Of a stretch of DNA of 64,000 bases, positions 44,923-57,589 are shown piece after piece. The number at the start of each line of letters is the position of its first letter. Position 1 is the stretch's first letter. The position numbers and the translations under genes were made by a program. The stretch covers positions 43,386,988 through 43,450,987 of the forward strand of contig NC_087070.1 of the NCBI RefSeq assembly GCF_963678635.1. Reading direction: 5' to 3'. Source of the stretch: Symsagittifera roscoffensis (lineage: Eukaryota > Xenacoelomorpha > Acoela > Convolutidae). The notes beneath the pieces were generated by a model. That model had not been told where the DNA came from, ran no database searches, and saw only the letters and a program-made list of their open reading frames with translations.

Positions 44923-46215
44923 TCTTGTTCGAGTGTAGTGGGGTCATTTTGTTTTTGGATGTTCATCTTTGTTGTTTTGTGCTGATCTATATACTGCAAG
45001 GTATAATTTACCTTGTATAAAATTTTTATTAGTTCAGTTTTTTAATTATGAATTTAGTTAGTTGTTTTCACAAAAGCATTTTGTTTTAGTTCGGTTATTT
45101 TGAAGAGTTACTCACCCTTGAGTACCTCTTATTAAAAATAGAAGTGTGGTCACAAAGCGTGGATGTAGCACGGTAGGTTAGGCCGGCTATAGAGCATGAT
45201 CAGGACGTCCTCTCTGGTGGGTTAGGCCAGGAGTGGGAGTATGATTTCGTGCGGTTTCTTTGAGAGGTCCTGTTATGTGATAACGTTTTATGTTGGGTTT
45301 ATGTTGGTCTTTCTTATGTTCCTTTGGTTGTGTCTTTTTTTCAAAAATCAAATTGTTTTTGTTATGGGTTTGTCTTTCGACTTTTTTGTGTTTTATTATT
45401 TCTTTCTTAGACTTTATAATAGTCTTCAGAAGAATAAATTATCCAGTTTTAAACTGGGTTAATCCGGTTTGGGTACCATTGGTTTTCTTTTCTTAGTCAT
45501 GCTGTTATTTTATGGTTTGTGGTGTTTAGTAAGCTGCGTTGGTTAGTTTGTTTTAGTATATAATTCCTTTCCAACCGGGTTAAAGGAAAGTTTGAAACTT
45601 GTTATCGTGTGTTAGAGTTGTTGAGTGTGAAAACTTGAAACTGAAATTCATTATTTAAACAATTCTTTGTGGGCGAGCTGTGCGAGTTTGGATAGAATTC
45701 TTGTGCGAGTGAATGAAAATATCAAAAGGTTAGTATTGCATTTTTATTTTATTAATTTATTACATAGAATTTCAATTTTACTGCTAGTTTTGGGGGAAAT
45801 TTAAAGTTATAAATTTTCATCATATTTAGATTTACTGCTTTACGGGGGAATAATTTATAAATTAATTTACTACATGTTGTATAAATTTTATCAGATTATT
45901 TTGTGAAAATATTAATGAAGTTTAGAATAATTTTAGCAAGTTTTTATTTTTTATTTTTCTTTTCTGTTTTTTGCAGATGATCGTGGTATGAAGACTAAAA
46001 ATCTAAAAGAAACATGAGTAAAGAATGGTTAGTGTTACTTTAAATTTATTAGTAAAGAATATTTGAAATTATACTTACCTGTTAATCGTCTGGGAAAAAA
46101 CCGTGGGGGAAGATGTCGTGTATCATGTCGGAATTTGTTAGTAACTTTGCTAGTATGCGAATGATGTTTTAAGTTTGAAGCAGTGGCCAAAGCAATTGAA
46201 GTGCTTTAATAGTTT
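44923..46215 (-). other. Non-coding 3' region of element 3
   Basis: AT-rich, no supportable gene. Plus-strand frames at 45241-45496 are T-rich chance ORFs. ATCCAGTTTTAAACTGGG (about 45438-45456) is an imperfect palindrome shared with element 2. Confidence 0.45.
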
Positions 46216-47889
46216 TTAGTTCTTCGGTGCCAACTGCAAACTCATAAGGTGTGTTTTGAATGAGATTATAATTTTGTGATTGTATTTAGTATTATGAATA
46301 AATTCTAATATAGGGATTTCTATAGGTTGGATAAATCCATGTGGGATAAGGAAGGGTCTGGATTCTTCAGCATTAAAGGTCTTCGTGATGGGACAAAATA
46401 TATACATCTGTGTCATTGGGTCATAATTGCGGAGGATGCCGTGGAGGTTAGTATCTTTGATGCAATAGGTGAAATTTAGAAAAAATGGTGAGGTGTACTT
46501 CGAGTTAAGAAACTGAAAACGATGATGTGGTTGTCTTGATGGAGTATGTAGATCAAAATGATTTTGTATGAAGCGATAGTATGTATATCTGTGAGTTTGT
46601 TTAGTGCGTAACATGATGTCATGTGAACAGTGCAAATCGCGTTCATGTGGTGCAAGGAAGTGAAAGGTTAGTGAAAAGAATTGAAATTTTTCTTTAAAAC
46701 TTTCGTAAGCTTGCATATCAGTTAGTGCTTCAGAAATGATGTTATCATATTTTCTATCGAAAATATTGAGTGTGAATACATATGATGTTTTTATGAAGAA
46801 TTTTTCTGTTAGTTGTGGGTTAGCGAAGCGGTCGTCATCTAAAAATTGGTCTTGATTAGTTCGGATGATATTATGGTCGTAATATTCTATTGTAAATTCG
46901 TTAGCTCGGGGTGCAGTGAATGTTTTTAGTGATTTTTTATATCCTATATAAGTAAATTGTCTAGGTGTTAGTGTTGCGGTGAGTCTATATAGCATATCTT
47001 TATGCTTTTCTATATCGCTATGAGTATTAGATAGTGGGAGGCAAAGGGGATTAGTAAAATGATAATATGTTGTCCAATGAAGTGTAGGCATTAAAACATG
47101 TTCATCTACAAAACTACGTGTGTCGTTAGTGTCATTAGGTGTGTTTAAAGTATATTGTGGAAATGAAGGTAAGGTGATTGCTAGAAAATCTTTCGTGTTG
47201 GTGTGGTGTGGATGATTAGTATATTCACGGGCTGTTCCTGGTTTGGTCGGGAATGGATGGTTTGGGAATTTTCTTTTTTAAAGTGCGATAAGCTCGGTTA
47301 GTGCTATTTGATGATTCGGTGGATGTTGATGATTGTGCTAATGATGCAGTATAGGCTGAGGAGGGTGTAGGAGTAGGTGGGTTTGAGGATTCTATTGTGG
47401 ATGAAATTTGATTGATTGTGAGGGTGTTAGGGTGTATTAGCTGTTGTTGTAGGGTGATAAAATTATCAAGTTCTTGGGAAATTTGGGGAGTATCGGGAGA
47501 ATTAGATGATCGGTCGGAATGAAATGGAGAATAGGTTGGGGTTACTTGTGAAGCATAAGAGGGAGTAGAAATGGGCGGGAGTGGATTATTTGTTGGGATT
47601 GGTTGAAAAGGGGGCTTTGAAAAAACTGAGGAGTTGGTTTGAAAATTATTGGATGGAGATGGTTCGGAGTCTGCAAATTCGTCAGGGGTTCCAAATTCGG
47701 GTTATTTAGTTGTGAAATGGAGTATAAAACTGAAATATCTGAATTAGTGTCTGAATTCATGCTTGATGTTATATTACTATTTGGAAAATCGGGTGGTGGG
47801 AAAGCAAAAAGTGGAATTATTGTAATTGGAGTGTTGAGGTTGGTTGGGTGGGAATTTGAGCGGTGCAGGGATCCAAGTTGTCGGCTCAT
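46216..47889 (-). pseudogene. ORF5: unknown accessory gene downstream of env
   Basis: About 558 codons. The start ATG (47887-47889) overlaps the env stop as ATGA, a tight coupling expected for a real gene. The first part (47889 to about 47260) is Ser/Thr/Pro/Asn-rich and likely disordered, ending in a basic patch RTLKKKIPKPS. The second part (47277-46216) is long, aromatic- and His-rich and probably folded (FLDDDRFANPQLTEKFF, HDIMLRTKQTHRYTYYRF, LIPHGFIQP). Frames change near 47700 and again near 47250, so this copy is broken. I recognise no domain. A relative in element 1 would lie beyond its surviving part. Confidence 0.5.
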
Positions 47890-50503
47890 CGTGGGCTAAA
47901 AAAATTATTATTTTGAGACTGAAAAGCGGTGGTATGGGGTTGTTCTATAATTTGTTCATATGTATTTTCATCTTGTGAATGATGTGTCATTATGTGTTGT
48001 ATGGGACTTTGCGATATGTTTGGTCTAAAATTTGGGTTATGTGTTATTGCTAGGTTTCGGAAATTTCGTGGGACTAAGGATAATGGATGGTTATGTGGTA
48101 GGGGTGGCAGCTGTGGTGCTGTAGGCGTTACTTCTATGTTATTATGTTCTTCGTTGTACGTGTTCTGTGTTGTTGCTATTTTTGTGTTATATTCTTTTAT
48201 TTGTGCGTCTGGAAGAATTTTGTTAATTGATGATGAAAAAATTCCAAAAAATCCTGCAAATAGTATGCGTGCTACACTTGCTTGTCTATTTACTTGTGTG
48301 TGTATAGCACATGTGTTATAGATTCCTTTTAAAAGTGAAAAAAGAAATCCCATAAAGTTAAACATTGCGTATAGGATAGTTAATTTTTCTAAGATGTAAT
48401 AGGGCCATCCTAGAAAATCGAGAATTTCATTTTTTAGTGTAACAAAGCTAAAAATATTTTTGGGTGAAATATCTTGTGGTCTGTATTTTTCACCGTTTTG
48501 ATATATATAGTCTTTAATATCTTTAAAATATCCGCTATAATCTTGTGTATAGATATCTGCAAATCCTGCTGTTTCGGCAAGTTTGCGTAAGTTTTGGTCA
48601 ATTGATTGTCTTTGTATAGTGTCCATTTGTGTTAATAAATCCTGGAATTGTTGTGATCTAATGTGATGTTGGATATCAGTTTTTGAATATATTCCAATTG
48701 ATTGTAAATCAATATTTGAGTTACGAGCAATAGCTCTGATGCTTTCGGGTGAAAATTTTTTGAGTGATTGCATTAATGTGGGGTATGGGGTAAGAAGATA
48801 ATATTTATCTTCATCAGGGTTCAATTGTACTACATTGTGGCTATTCTCTGATCCACATGGGACTGCGGTATCCCAAAAATATGTTCGTCTGGAAAGTGTG
48901 TCAACAAATTGTTCTTTATTTTTATAAAAGATAGGGATTCTTTTATAACATCTTTTATCTTCAAAAACATATAGTGGTTATACTTTTTTGGTTTAAGTAC
49001 AAAACCATATGATGTTTCCTTCGTAGTCTAGAAAATTTGATCTATTTCCTGATAGTAAATATCCTGCGTAGGGTATTTTTAATACTGCTAGTGCAAGTGA
49101 TTGTAGGATTTGTGTCCGTTCTAATTCGCATAGTTGGTGAAGTGTTTCTAACTCAGAGAGTGACATTTCCTGAAAAATTCGACTAATTGTGTAGTCTAGT
49201 TTCATATCTAAGTGAATATCATAGTGAATATTACCAAAATAAGAATTGTTCATTAATGATAGTTCTTGTAAGCGTGTGCTGCTAGTGTCATGTGGCTGTA
49301 GATGTCCACCAGGTTGACCATTACTTATTTGGAAATTAACTGGTATATATGATGTTCCTTCGTTTAGGGGATGACCTGTGGCATGAGGGTCAATTTTTAT
49401 TTTTCCAGTGGTCATGCCGAAACCTTTTTCGTATTCAACTAATATTTCAGAATATTGTGTTTTGCATGCATGTTTCTGTATTTGCATGCAAGTTCTGTTT
49501 CTTGATATATTTGAAAACGGGTCAATTTATTTTCTATATTGTGGATGTTTTTAAAATCAGTACTTTGTTTTCGTGATGGATTTACTTGTTCATATGGGAT
49601 TGATTGTATGAAATATTTCTCGTGAAATTTTATCATTCGGGCGTGTATTTTTGCTACTTGAAATGTTGTACATGTATCTTCGGGAAACCAAACAATTGTT
49701 GCTTGTGTTCGTGTTGTAGGGTCACAATAGCCTTGATCGTTTTTACAAGGTAATCTAATTCCTTGATAGATCATTGTGTTGTCAGATAAATCTCGTGTGA
49801 GTTGTACTTTTTCGAGTTGTGTTTTCCAATCGAAAAACATTATTTCTTGATATCCTTTATTTTTTGTGTCTGCTTTGCAGTTTGACGGGTTATTTATACC
49901 AATGTGTGGTATCCAGTGTTTATCGTGTATGTCGTAAAATAATCTTCCGTGTGCGCCGTTGTATGGGTGTTTTTCATCTAGTTTTATATGTCCTTGATAT
50001 CTTTCAAGTTCTGCTTGATGTACAGAATCGGAAATAACTTGAAAATTTACTAGTTTTCTGTCGGTGTTTTTATTTCTTGTGATGTTTAGTCTGAGTAGCT
50101 CGTTTTTACAATCATTGGGATTTAGATGCAAAAGTCGTTCTATATTACTTTGGTAGAATGATTCATGGTCAAGTCGGTTTTTATTTCCGTTTGAAACTTG
50201 TGAACAATGTACTTTCTTTTCGGAAAATGTTGCTGTAAATTTATATCCTATGATTGTTGTTGCTCGGGCTTTTGAATAGAATGTCGCTATTACATTTGTA
50301 GTTTCTATAGCTTGTGGTTCTGTTTCGCATTGTGATACTTGGTTTATTGCATATTTGTGTAGTGTTTTTTGTTCATTTTCTTCACAATCGTAATGTGTTA
50401 CTAATAGGTCTTGCGGTCCTGTGCGAGGAGAAGGATTTATGTTCTGATCGGAGATTATTAGAAAAAGGAGTTGGAGAAAAATCAATGTTTTTAGAATATA
50501 CAT
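47886..50503 (-). pseudogene. env: Envelope-like glycoprotein gene of element 3 (broken)
   Basis: It follows pol and ORF3 and begins with a signal-peptide-like stretch (MYILKTLIFLQLLFLII, residues 1-17). A long ectodomain with scattered Cys follows. Near the C-terminus comes a strongly hydrophobic stretch (about 48410-48310, residues 137-172 of the last open segment), a second hydrophobic patch, then a Pro/Gln/His-rich tail, as in a type I membrane glycoprotein with cytoplasmic tail. Role expected: fusion and entry of enveloped particles. Breaks: a frameshift between 49487 and 49439, and TAA stops at 48993-48995 and 48978-48980. The start codon overlaps ORF3 by 13 bases. I cannot assign the envelope family. 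Fragments occur at 2.1-7.7 kb. Confidence 0.6.
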
Positions 50504-51823
50504 GTGTATGATAATCCTGAGTACGGGTTATAAAATGTGATGTAACCAATTGTTTTCTTGGTATATCTGTCGTATTTATATATTACTTCAGTTGTTATAA
50601 AAGGCGGTGGTAGCGATTGAGCTGTTATATTTGGTGGATTTAATGGATAAGGATGTTGAGCAATATTGTTTAGTTTAACCGTGATTTCAAATTTTAATTG
50701 TAGGCTATTTTGTTGGAGTATTTGGATGTTATAGTCACGAATGTCTTCGTGGATATCTTGTCTATATTGTAATCTATTAAGTGCCCAGTTGTGGAGTCGG
50801 TTACTTTCTGGGTGTTGTCCAAATAATGGTGGAGGTGCTGTGAATGTATTCCAGTCTAATCTTAAAGGGATATTTGTTGATGATTGTTCTCGATATCTAG
50901 CGTCGAGGATATTTGGGAAATTTAAAGGAAAATGCGTCGGTGAAAACTGGCTTATTGATGGTGTTGATGGTAGTGATAATGTTTCTGGTAGTGATGATGA
51001 TGTTGTTGTATCTGTAGAAATATTTATTGGATCATTTATTAAATTTGGTTCACCTTGTGTGAAAGATTGCGTTGTCCAATATGGTTAGTCGTGATGTTTG
51101 TTTTGGGGGGTTAAAGGGATTTTCACGTATTTGTTCAGATGTTGGTGTTGAACCTAAGTAATCTGAAGGTAGAGTTGAGGTGCTACGTTGTGAAAGAAGT
51201 GTAGGGGTTTCCGGTAATAAGCCAATTGGGTTTTCCGGAGTACTTGGTGATGGGGATTGGGGTATATCAAAATGAACTCGGGGGGTTTGAAAGTTTCTAT
51301 TTCGTCGTGGATGTATGATTTGTCTATTTATTTCAACTGCATTTTGGTTTTGACTAATATTTCGAATTCTATTTAATTCCTGTGGTAGTGTCGGGTATAA
51401 GTTAAATGTTGGTTCACTCAGAGGTGCCTGTCGCTGAACTGGTTCTAGTGGTTCAGATAAGCGAGCGTGTCGTTCTTCAAAGGTATATGGGTTATCCTGG
51501 AAAGAAATTCGTGTAGATGTTTGGGGATTTTGGTCAGTTGTAGGTGGTGTCGGGTTTTCTTGGGATGCTTTTGGTGAAGACTGACTGTGTAATTGTTGGT
51601 TAGCAATTTTTGAGGGTTTTTTGATTGATTTCTTTTAGTGAAAAAATTTATGTTTATTATATTATTCTTCAAGAAAAAGAATTAAAAGGATTGTTGCTAA
51701 TGCGAATATTATGACTGCTTTCTTTATGCATTTGCATATTGTTAATATTAGTGATGATAAAAATATTATAAAAATTACAAATAGTAAAAAGATATCTGTT
51801 CTACTAAAAATGGTTCGAATCTT
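50491..51823 (-). pseudogene. ORF3: two-helix membrane accessory protein without ATG (broken)
   Basis: About 444 codons between pol and env. The first 53 (51823-51665) have two hydrophobic segments, FLLFVIFIIFLSSLILTI and AVIIFALATILLILF, around a CKCIKK turn. After TAA stops at 51662 and 51635, the same frame continues with a Pro/Ser/Thr/Gln-rich region (YTFEERHARLSEPL at about 51500-51460). A one-base frameshift near 51085 leads to a more ordered C-terminus (ALNRLQYRQDIHEDIRDYNI). Element 1 keeps all three blocks. No ATG precedes the membrane segments in either copy; splicing onto an upstream start is the likely explanation (candidate acceptors ATTTTTAG at about 51800 and TTTCCCTAG in element 1). 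Function unknown; I know no family. Confidence 0.6.
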
Positions 51824-51826
51824 TTA

Positions 51827-52670
51827 AACAAATTTTGGGTTTTCGTAACTGTGAATATGATCAATGACTTGGGAAAGTTGGAGATATATTTCAAATAGGG
51901 AGTAGAAAATTTTTAAAAAATTTTGCAAAAAATGATTAAAATTATTATGAAAGCTTCAAAAGTATCAAAAAGAAACATGAATAAAATTTTAAATTTTGTT
52001 AAAAAGTTTATTAAAATGTTGAGAATTATGTTAACTGATCGAGAGAAGAGCATTTAAGAAATGGCTCTTGATCGAACATTTTTTGTTGTTTGGGGCGATT
52101 TTTAAGTGTGGTCGAGTTATTTATTGGTTTTTTGACAAGTGGGTTGAGATTTGTGAAAAAGTGTTGGAGGCTAATTTTATGGTATTCGGGAGGTCTTCTT
52201 TTACTTTATTTTTATTTGTCAAGTTATCTGGGGTATTTTTGAGGTCTTTCTACTTTAGGCTAATTTAATATGGTTGTTCTTTTACTTTAGGCTAATTTAA
52301 CATTTTTGTTTGGGGGGTTTTTGAGGTCTGAATTGGGAAAATATTGTTGATCTTTGCGTTATCAGATAAGGGAGGGTTATGATATTATGGTGGTATTTGT
52401 TTTAGTTGTCAAGTTTGAGAAGCTTGCTTATTTTTGACCTGGAGGTTATAAAGTTATAGTTATAGATATGCCTGAAGTGTAATATCTTTCGTCTAATTGG
52501 TTTGTGTTAGATTTAGAGAAGTTGACGGATTGGATGAATCCTATTGGCTAATTTTGAACTAAATTTGCTGTGTGATTGTCAGCATGTTATTTTGAAAAAT
52601 GAAAGTTCAAAATGTTTCAGAGGTGTAAAGATTATTTATTTTAAAATTAAAGCTGTTTTTGAAATTCAAC
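51827..52670 (-). other. Spacer between pol and ORF3
   Basis: No supportable gene. TTTACTTTAGGCTAATTTAA occurs twice in tandem (about 52250-52300). It would fit an untranslated or intronic segment upstream of the ORF3/env mRNA. Confidence 0.4.
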
Positions 52671-52674
52671 TTTC

Positions 52675-55600
52675 TTTAATATTTTAGATTGTGGGATGAA
52701 TGTTTTATAGTTTTTACGTGGTTGATTTCTAAGTCGTGATGACTCTCTATGTTCTGACTTCTCGACTTGTTCTTGGGGTATAATTTTTTCTATCATTTTT
52801 CTATTTTTTTTCTTTCTTTTTGAGGTATAATTTGATCTAGCTTTTTTGTATTGTTTTTGGTTGTAGATTGTTTTCTATTTTGTTTTTCAAGGTGAATGTC
52901 GTTTTGTTTATTTATTTCGTTTTCCGTATGTAGGTGATTTTGAATAACTTTTAAACTTGTGAAAGAATATAATTGAGTTAGTTCGCATAGTGCGTATTCT
53001 TTTGGGTAGTAAGGCAATAGATTGTTTCTATGTTGAACAATTTCTTTTGGTCTGAATCGGTGATTTTATATGTTACGTCGGTGGGTTTGGCGATTATTTG
53101 GCATGGTCCTTTACGAAGGGGTTGTAATTTTTTTGAAATTCCTTTTTGTGTTTTATAATTTGGTATTAAACAAAGGTTCCAATTTTTAAATCGGAGGCTG
53201 GTGTAAAACGTGAATTGATTTGTTCGTTAATGTTTTGTCTTTGTAGCAATTTTTTTGTTACTTTTTGATAAATTTCGTTGTGTTTTTTATCTTAATTTAA
53301 AATCCATTCGGTATGTGTACCGGAGGCTAATTTTAGGACTTGTGGGTGATGAAAATGATCTTCATCATGTGTGTGTAAAGGTAGGTTATAACAAATTGAG
53401 TCTTTATTCGGTTGACAATGACCTTGTGCATTTTTATGAGAGTTTGCTGTAAACATAATTGGTTTACGTGGCTTTTGATTAAAAACCATTTCATATGGTG
53501 ACATTCCTGGAGTTGTCGTGATTTGTGAATTATATGCTAAGGGAAATAGTTTTACATCTGCTGACCATTCGGTGTATCTTGTATCATTTCCGTTTATGAT
53601 ACATCTAAGATATTCTTGTAGTGAACGGTTCATACCATCGACTAAACCGTTTGTCCAAGGTGCATGAGATGTACGTGGTTTGTGCTTAATGTTGTATAAT
53701 TGACATAGTGTGATGATATCATTATTTATGAATTCTATGCCGTTGTCTGTAACTAGAATTTCGGGTAATCCGAACTTGGCTATCCAGTGTTCGTAAAGTG
53801 TTGTGTAAGCATAGTAAGCGTTACAATGTGGTACTGAGTTGAGTGCTACATAGTGTGTAAAAGCGTCAACAATTACCATAATGTATGAATTTCCTTCAGA
53901 GGATGGTGAAATTGGTCCTTTTGTGTCAAATGATATACGGTGGTTAAAATATAAACTGTGTCCTTTAAAATCTTGTTTTTGTGCTACTTGTTTTCGATTT
54001 GGGTAAGGTTTATTTAGCTGACATACTATACAATCATTGCATAGTACTTTTATCCAAATTGGTGCATTTGGGAAATAGAAATTTTGTATAAAATTTGAAT
54101 ATGTTTTCTCTGATCCAGAGTGTCCTTTAATGTTTTGTGTATGTGAAATGTTAAAAGCTATGACAATCATACTTAAAGGGAGACAGGGAACTGTAGATTC
54201 ATTTAATTGATATTCTGGAAGGTCTGTGTTTTCATTAATTGTTGTACTATTAAATTTTCGAAAATATCGGAGGAGTGTTTTATTTCCTAAAATTGTGGTA
54301 TCTGCCTTTACGGGTATAGTTTTGTATTTGTGCCATGATTTTAGTTGTCGAATTACTGGGTCAAGATTTTGATATTGTTTCAAGGTATTAATTGTAATTT
54401 TTTCTGTTGAAGGGAGAAAAATGTTTTCAATTTCTAATTTGGATAAAGGAATTGTGTCAAGTATGTCATGGAGGTTGAAAACTTGATTTATTGTGTATTT
54501 TGAATCATTCGTTTGTGGTCCTGATAATTGTATTTTATCGGTTAAATTTTCTTTTTCAATTAATGGAAAAAGATCTTTTTTATGCGAGTGTTGTTTTACT
54601 TGTTTTTGTTGGGTGTTATTTGTTATCCATTGTGAGTATGGAATTGGTTTGAAAGTTGATGTTCCAAGTAGACCAACTTCGTAGTGGTTATCTTGGCAAT
54701 CTAAGTAAAGTGGGAAGTGTTGGAGATTATTTATTTGTGAATGTTCAATGTCAGTTTTTACTGCATATTTGCATTCTAATCGGGGTGATGTTTCATCTTT
54801 TGCAAGGTAAAATTTTATATTTTGTGGTATTTCAACTGTAGTTTTTCGTGTAAGTAATTCAGGTGGTGTATTTCGGCTTAATGTATCTGGTAATGCGAGA
54901 TTTTTTCCTGCTGTCCAAACTATATGTAAGTTTGGAAATTTCATTAGTATTAATTGAAATCTATAAACTCGGTGATTTGGATTTGACTTCTGTGTAAAGA
55001 GAAAAATGATTGGTTTATGATCTGTGAATAGAACTGTTGGATGTTTTGATCCAAGTATTAGAAATTCATATTCTGTAAGTGTATAAATGATAGCTGTACA
55101 TTCTCTCATTAGAGTTGAGAGTCGTAGCTCTGCTTGAGTGAATAATCGGGAATTTGCTGATATAAGGTTCATTTTATTTGTACCGTTGTTTGATTGTAAT
55201 AATGCTGCGCCGATGCCAAAATTGGAAGCATCGCACATTGCATCGAATGGTTGATTTGGGTCTGGAATTGTGTTTGAAATTTGTTCAGTTAAAAGTTTTT
55301 TAACTTCTTCAAATCGTGTTTGATGTTCAGTATTCCATTCAAAATTATTTTGTTGTCTTAGGATATTATAAAAACGTCTTAAATATAATTGCATTTTATA
55401 AACGTATTTGCTTAAGAAGTTTAACATTCCAAGGAATTCTTGGATTTTCTTTTTGTTTGTTGGTGATTGAAGTTTTTGAATAGCATCAATGCGTGATTTC
55501 AATGGAGTGATTGTGTTTCTTTCTATGTTATGTCCTAAAAATTTAACTCTTGTTAAGAAGAAGTGAGATTTGTCGGGGGCGGCCTTCAGATTTTCGTTCT

Positions 55601-57527
55601 GAAGTATTTTATGATAGTGTTCTAAAACTGTAAACATTTCTTCTTTTGTCTGTGATTGCATAAAAACATCGTCTAAAAAGGTGATTGCGCTTTTCTTAAG
55701 TATTAGTGGTCTAAAAATTTTGCTCATAAAAGCTGAAAATGCTGCTGGTCCTATGCATATTCCATAGAATAGGCGGTTGAATTCGTATTGTTGATTTCCA
55801 ATAACAAATTGTGTTAAACGTCGTGATTGTTCATCTAGTGGCATTTGATTGTATGCACTATTCATGTCTGCGGTTGTAAAGTATTTTCCGTTTATTTTTG
55901 TTAAAATAACTTGTATTGTTTCAATAGGCCAATTGCATTTTGATTCGTCTATTAGTGAATTGAGATATCTAGCGTCTAAAACTATTTTTAATGATTCTCC
56001 TTTTGCTAGGATAATAACAGGGTTAATAAATGTGTTACCTTTTGGTTGTTCTTCCTTGTTTACCGGTGAGATAATTTTGTATTGTTCTAAAATATCAAGT
56101 AATCTATTTACTTTGTCGTGTAAATGAATTGGTACTTTACTAGCTCTTTGTTTCTTGAATACTGCATCAGGTTTTAACGGGAGATGTAGTAATGAACTGA
56201 TTTTTCCAACATCAAATTTTGATGTTGCATAGACTGATGAATGTTTTATTAGCTGTTTAGCTAACTTATCAAATTCGTCTTGTGTTTTTTGTGAATGTTG
56301 GAAGTTAAACATTGTTAAAAACTTTTGTTGATGTTCTGTATAGTTGGTTATGTTGAATATAGGTTTGAAATATGGGGTTTTTGTGAAATAGTCTGTATTT
56401 CTTTTTTCTTTTCTTATTATATTATTGATGGATATTTCTTCGTTAAGAATTGTGGATTGACAAATATCTAATAATTGGAGTATATTATTTACGCGGTATG
56501 CTTTTTCATGTATGGGTGATATTGTAGCGTTTGTTTCGCAATATCCTAAAAGTCCTAAGGGTAATGTTACTTTGTATGGTGTATTGTTATATATATGCAA
56601 CGAAATGGGTTCTGAATTCGTATTTTTCAAATATTTTATCGATGAGATCGTGATTTTGAAAAACTTATGGATAGGTTTGAATTCAAAGTCTGACATAAAG
56701 AGTTGTTGTTTATTTTGATTTTTATCATATTGGTGAACTTGTTTTATTGAAAAGTTATATATATCTCCTGATAGTGGTTTCAGGTGTTTCCGTTTTTGGT
56801 GATAAATTGGGTAAAATTTTGAAAAGAATGGTGGTTGTTTATTTAATCTTTGAAAAAATGTTAGAGCTGTATTTTTTGTTTTTGTATATTTATCTTTGAT
56901 AAGTATTTTACTATTCAATATGTTGATTGTTGGTATATATTTCGAGATAAATGGTATGCCAATGATATTGTGTTTAATATCCGTGATATAAAATATCTTT
57001 TTAAATGGTTTGTTTAGAATTTTGTTTTGTTCCATTGTTTTTGTGGGAAGAAGGAATAATTGAACTTTTCCATAATTTATTAGTGTTGATCCTTGTGCTG
57101 TTGCTAGTTTACTAGAGGTTGCAAGAGGCATTAATTTTGGGTGTGATGTTTTGATTTCATTCCATGTGGGAATGTTAATTATGTTTGATTCTGCTCCTGA
57201 ATCAATTAAAAAATCAATTTCAAGGTCTGGTGGTTGAAATTCCTTGTTTCTTGGGCTTTCTAAAAGAAATGGTATTGTCCAAATTTTTTCTTTGGGTTGT
57301 TCTTTTTGTATATTTTGGTAAATGTGATTCGTATTTAAGCTTTTTATTTTGTCATTTTTGTTGGGTTTACTTACCGTGTTAATTTCGTTTATGTTTTGTG
57401 CAGTTTGTGTAGAATTGATGGGTTCAATGTAATAATTGTGAAGAAGTTCCAACTGATTTTCATATATGTGTGATGTAAAAGGTTGTTCATATAAAATAGG
57501 TTCGTAGTCGTTTTCGACTGCTATCAT
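52675..57527 (-). pseudogene. pol: Pol polyprotein: protease, RT, RNase H, integrase
   Basis: 1411 codons open from 57527 to TAA at 53292. Domains by residue: aspartic protease with DSGA at 109-112; RT with TADMNSAYNQ at 552-561 and active site FLDD at 617-620; RNase H with CDAS at 765-768 and FTDHKP at 834-839; integrase finger His 1129/1136 and Cys 1166/1169; catalytic Asp 1201 and Asp 1261. Exactly 35 residues after Asp1261, the expected Glu is Asp1297 (LVDGM). The C-terminal GPY/F-type part continues beyond the stop in shifted frames: GTFV then a frameshift near 53187, KGPCQII, YYPKEYALCELTQLYSF, and a basic tail SSRLRNQPRK near 52710. Replication enzyme set of a Ty3/Gypsy element, inactivated here. 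Confidence 0.85.
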
Positions 57528-57589
57528 ATTGATGGAAATGGTATTTTCTGTATCACTTTCTGTGTCTGATGATTCACAGTTTATTTGAT

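Noticed and set aside
47639-48321. Plus-strand ORFs inside the envelope/ORF5 region
   Set aside because: Shadows of the minus-strand genes.
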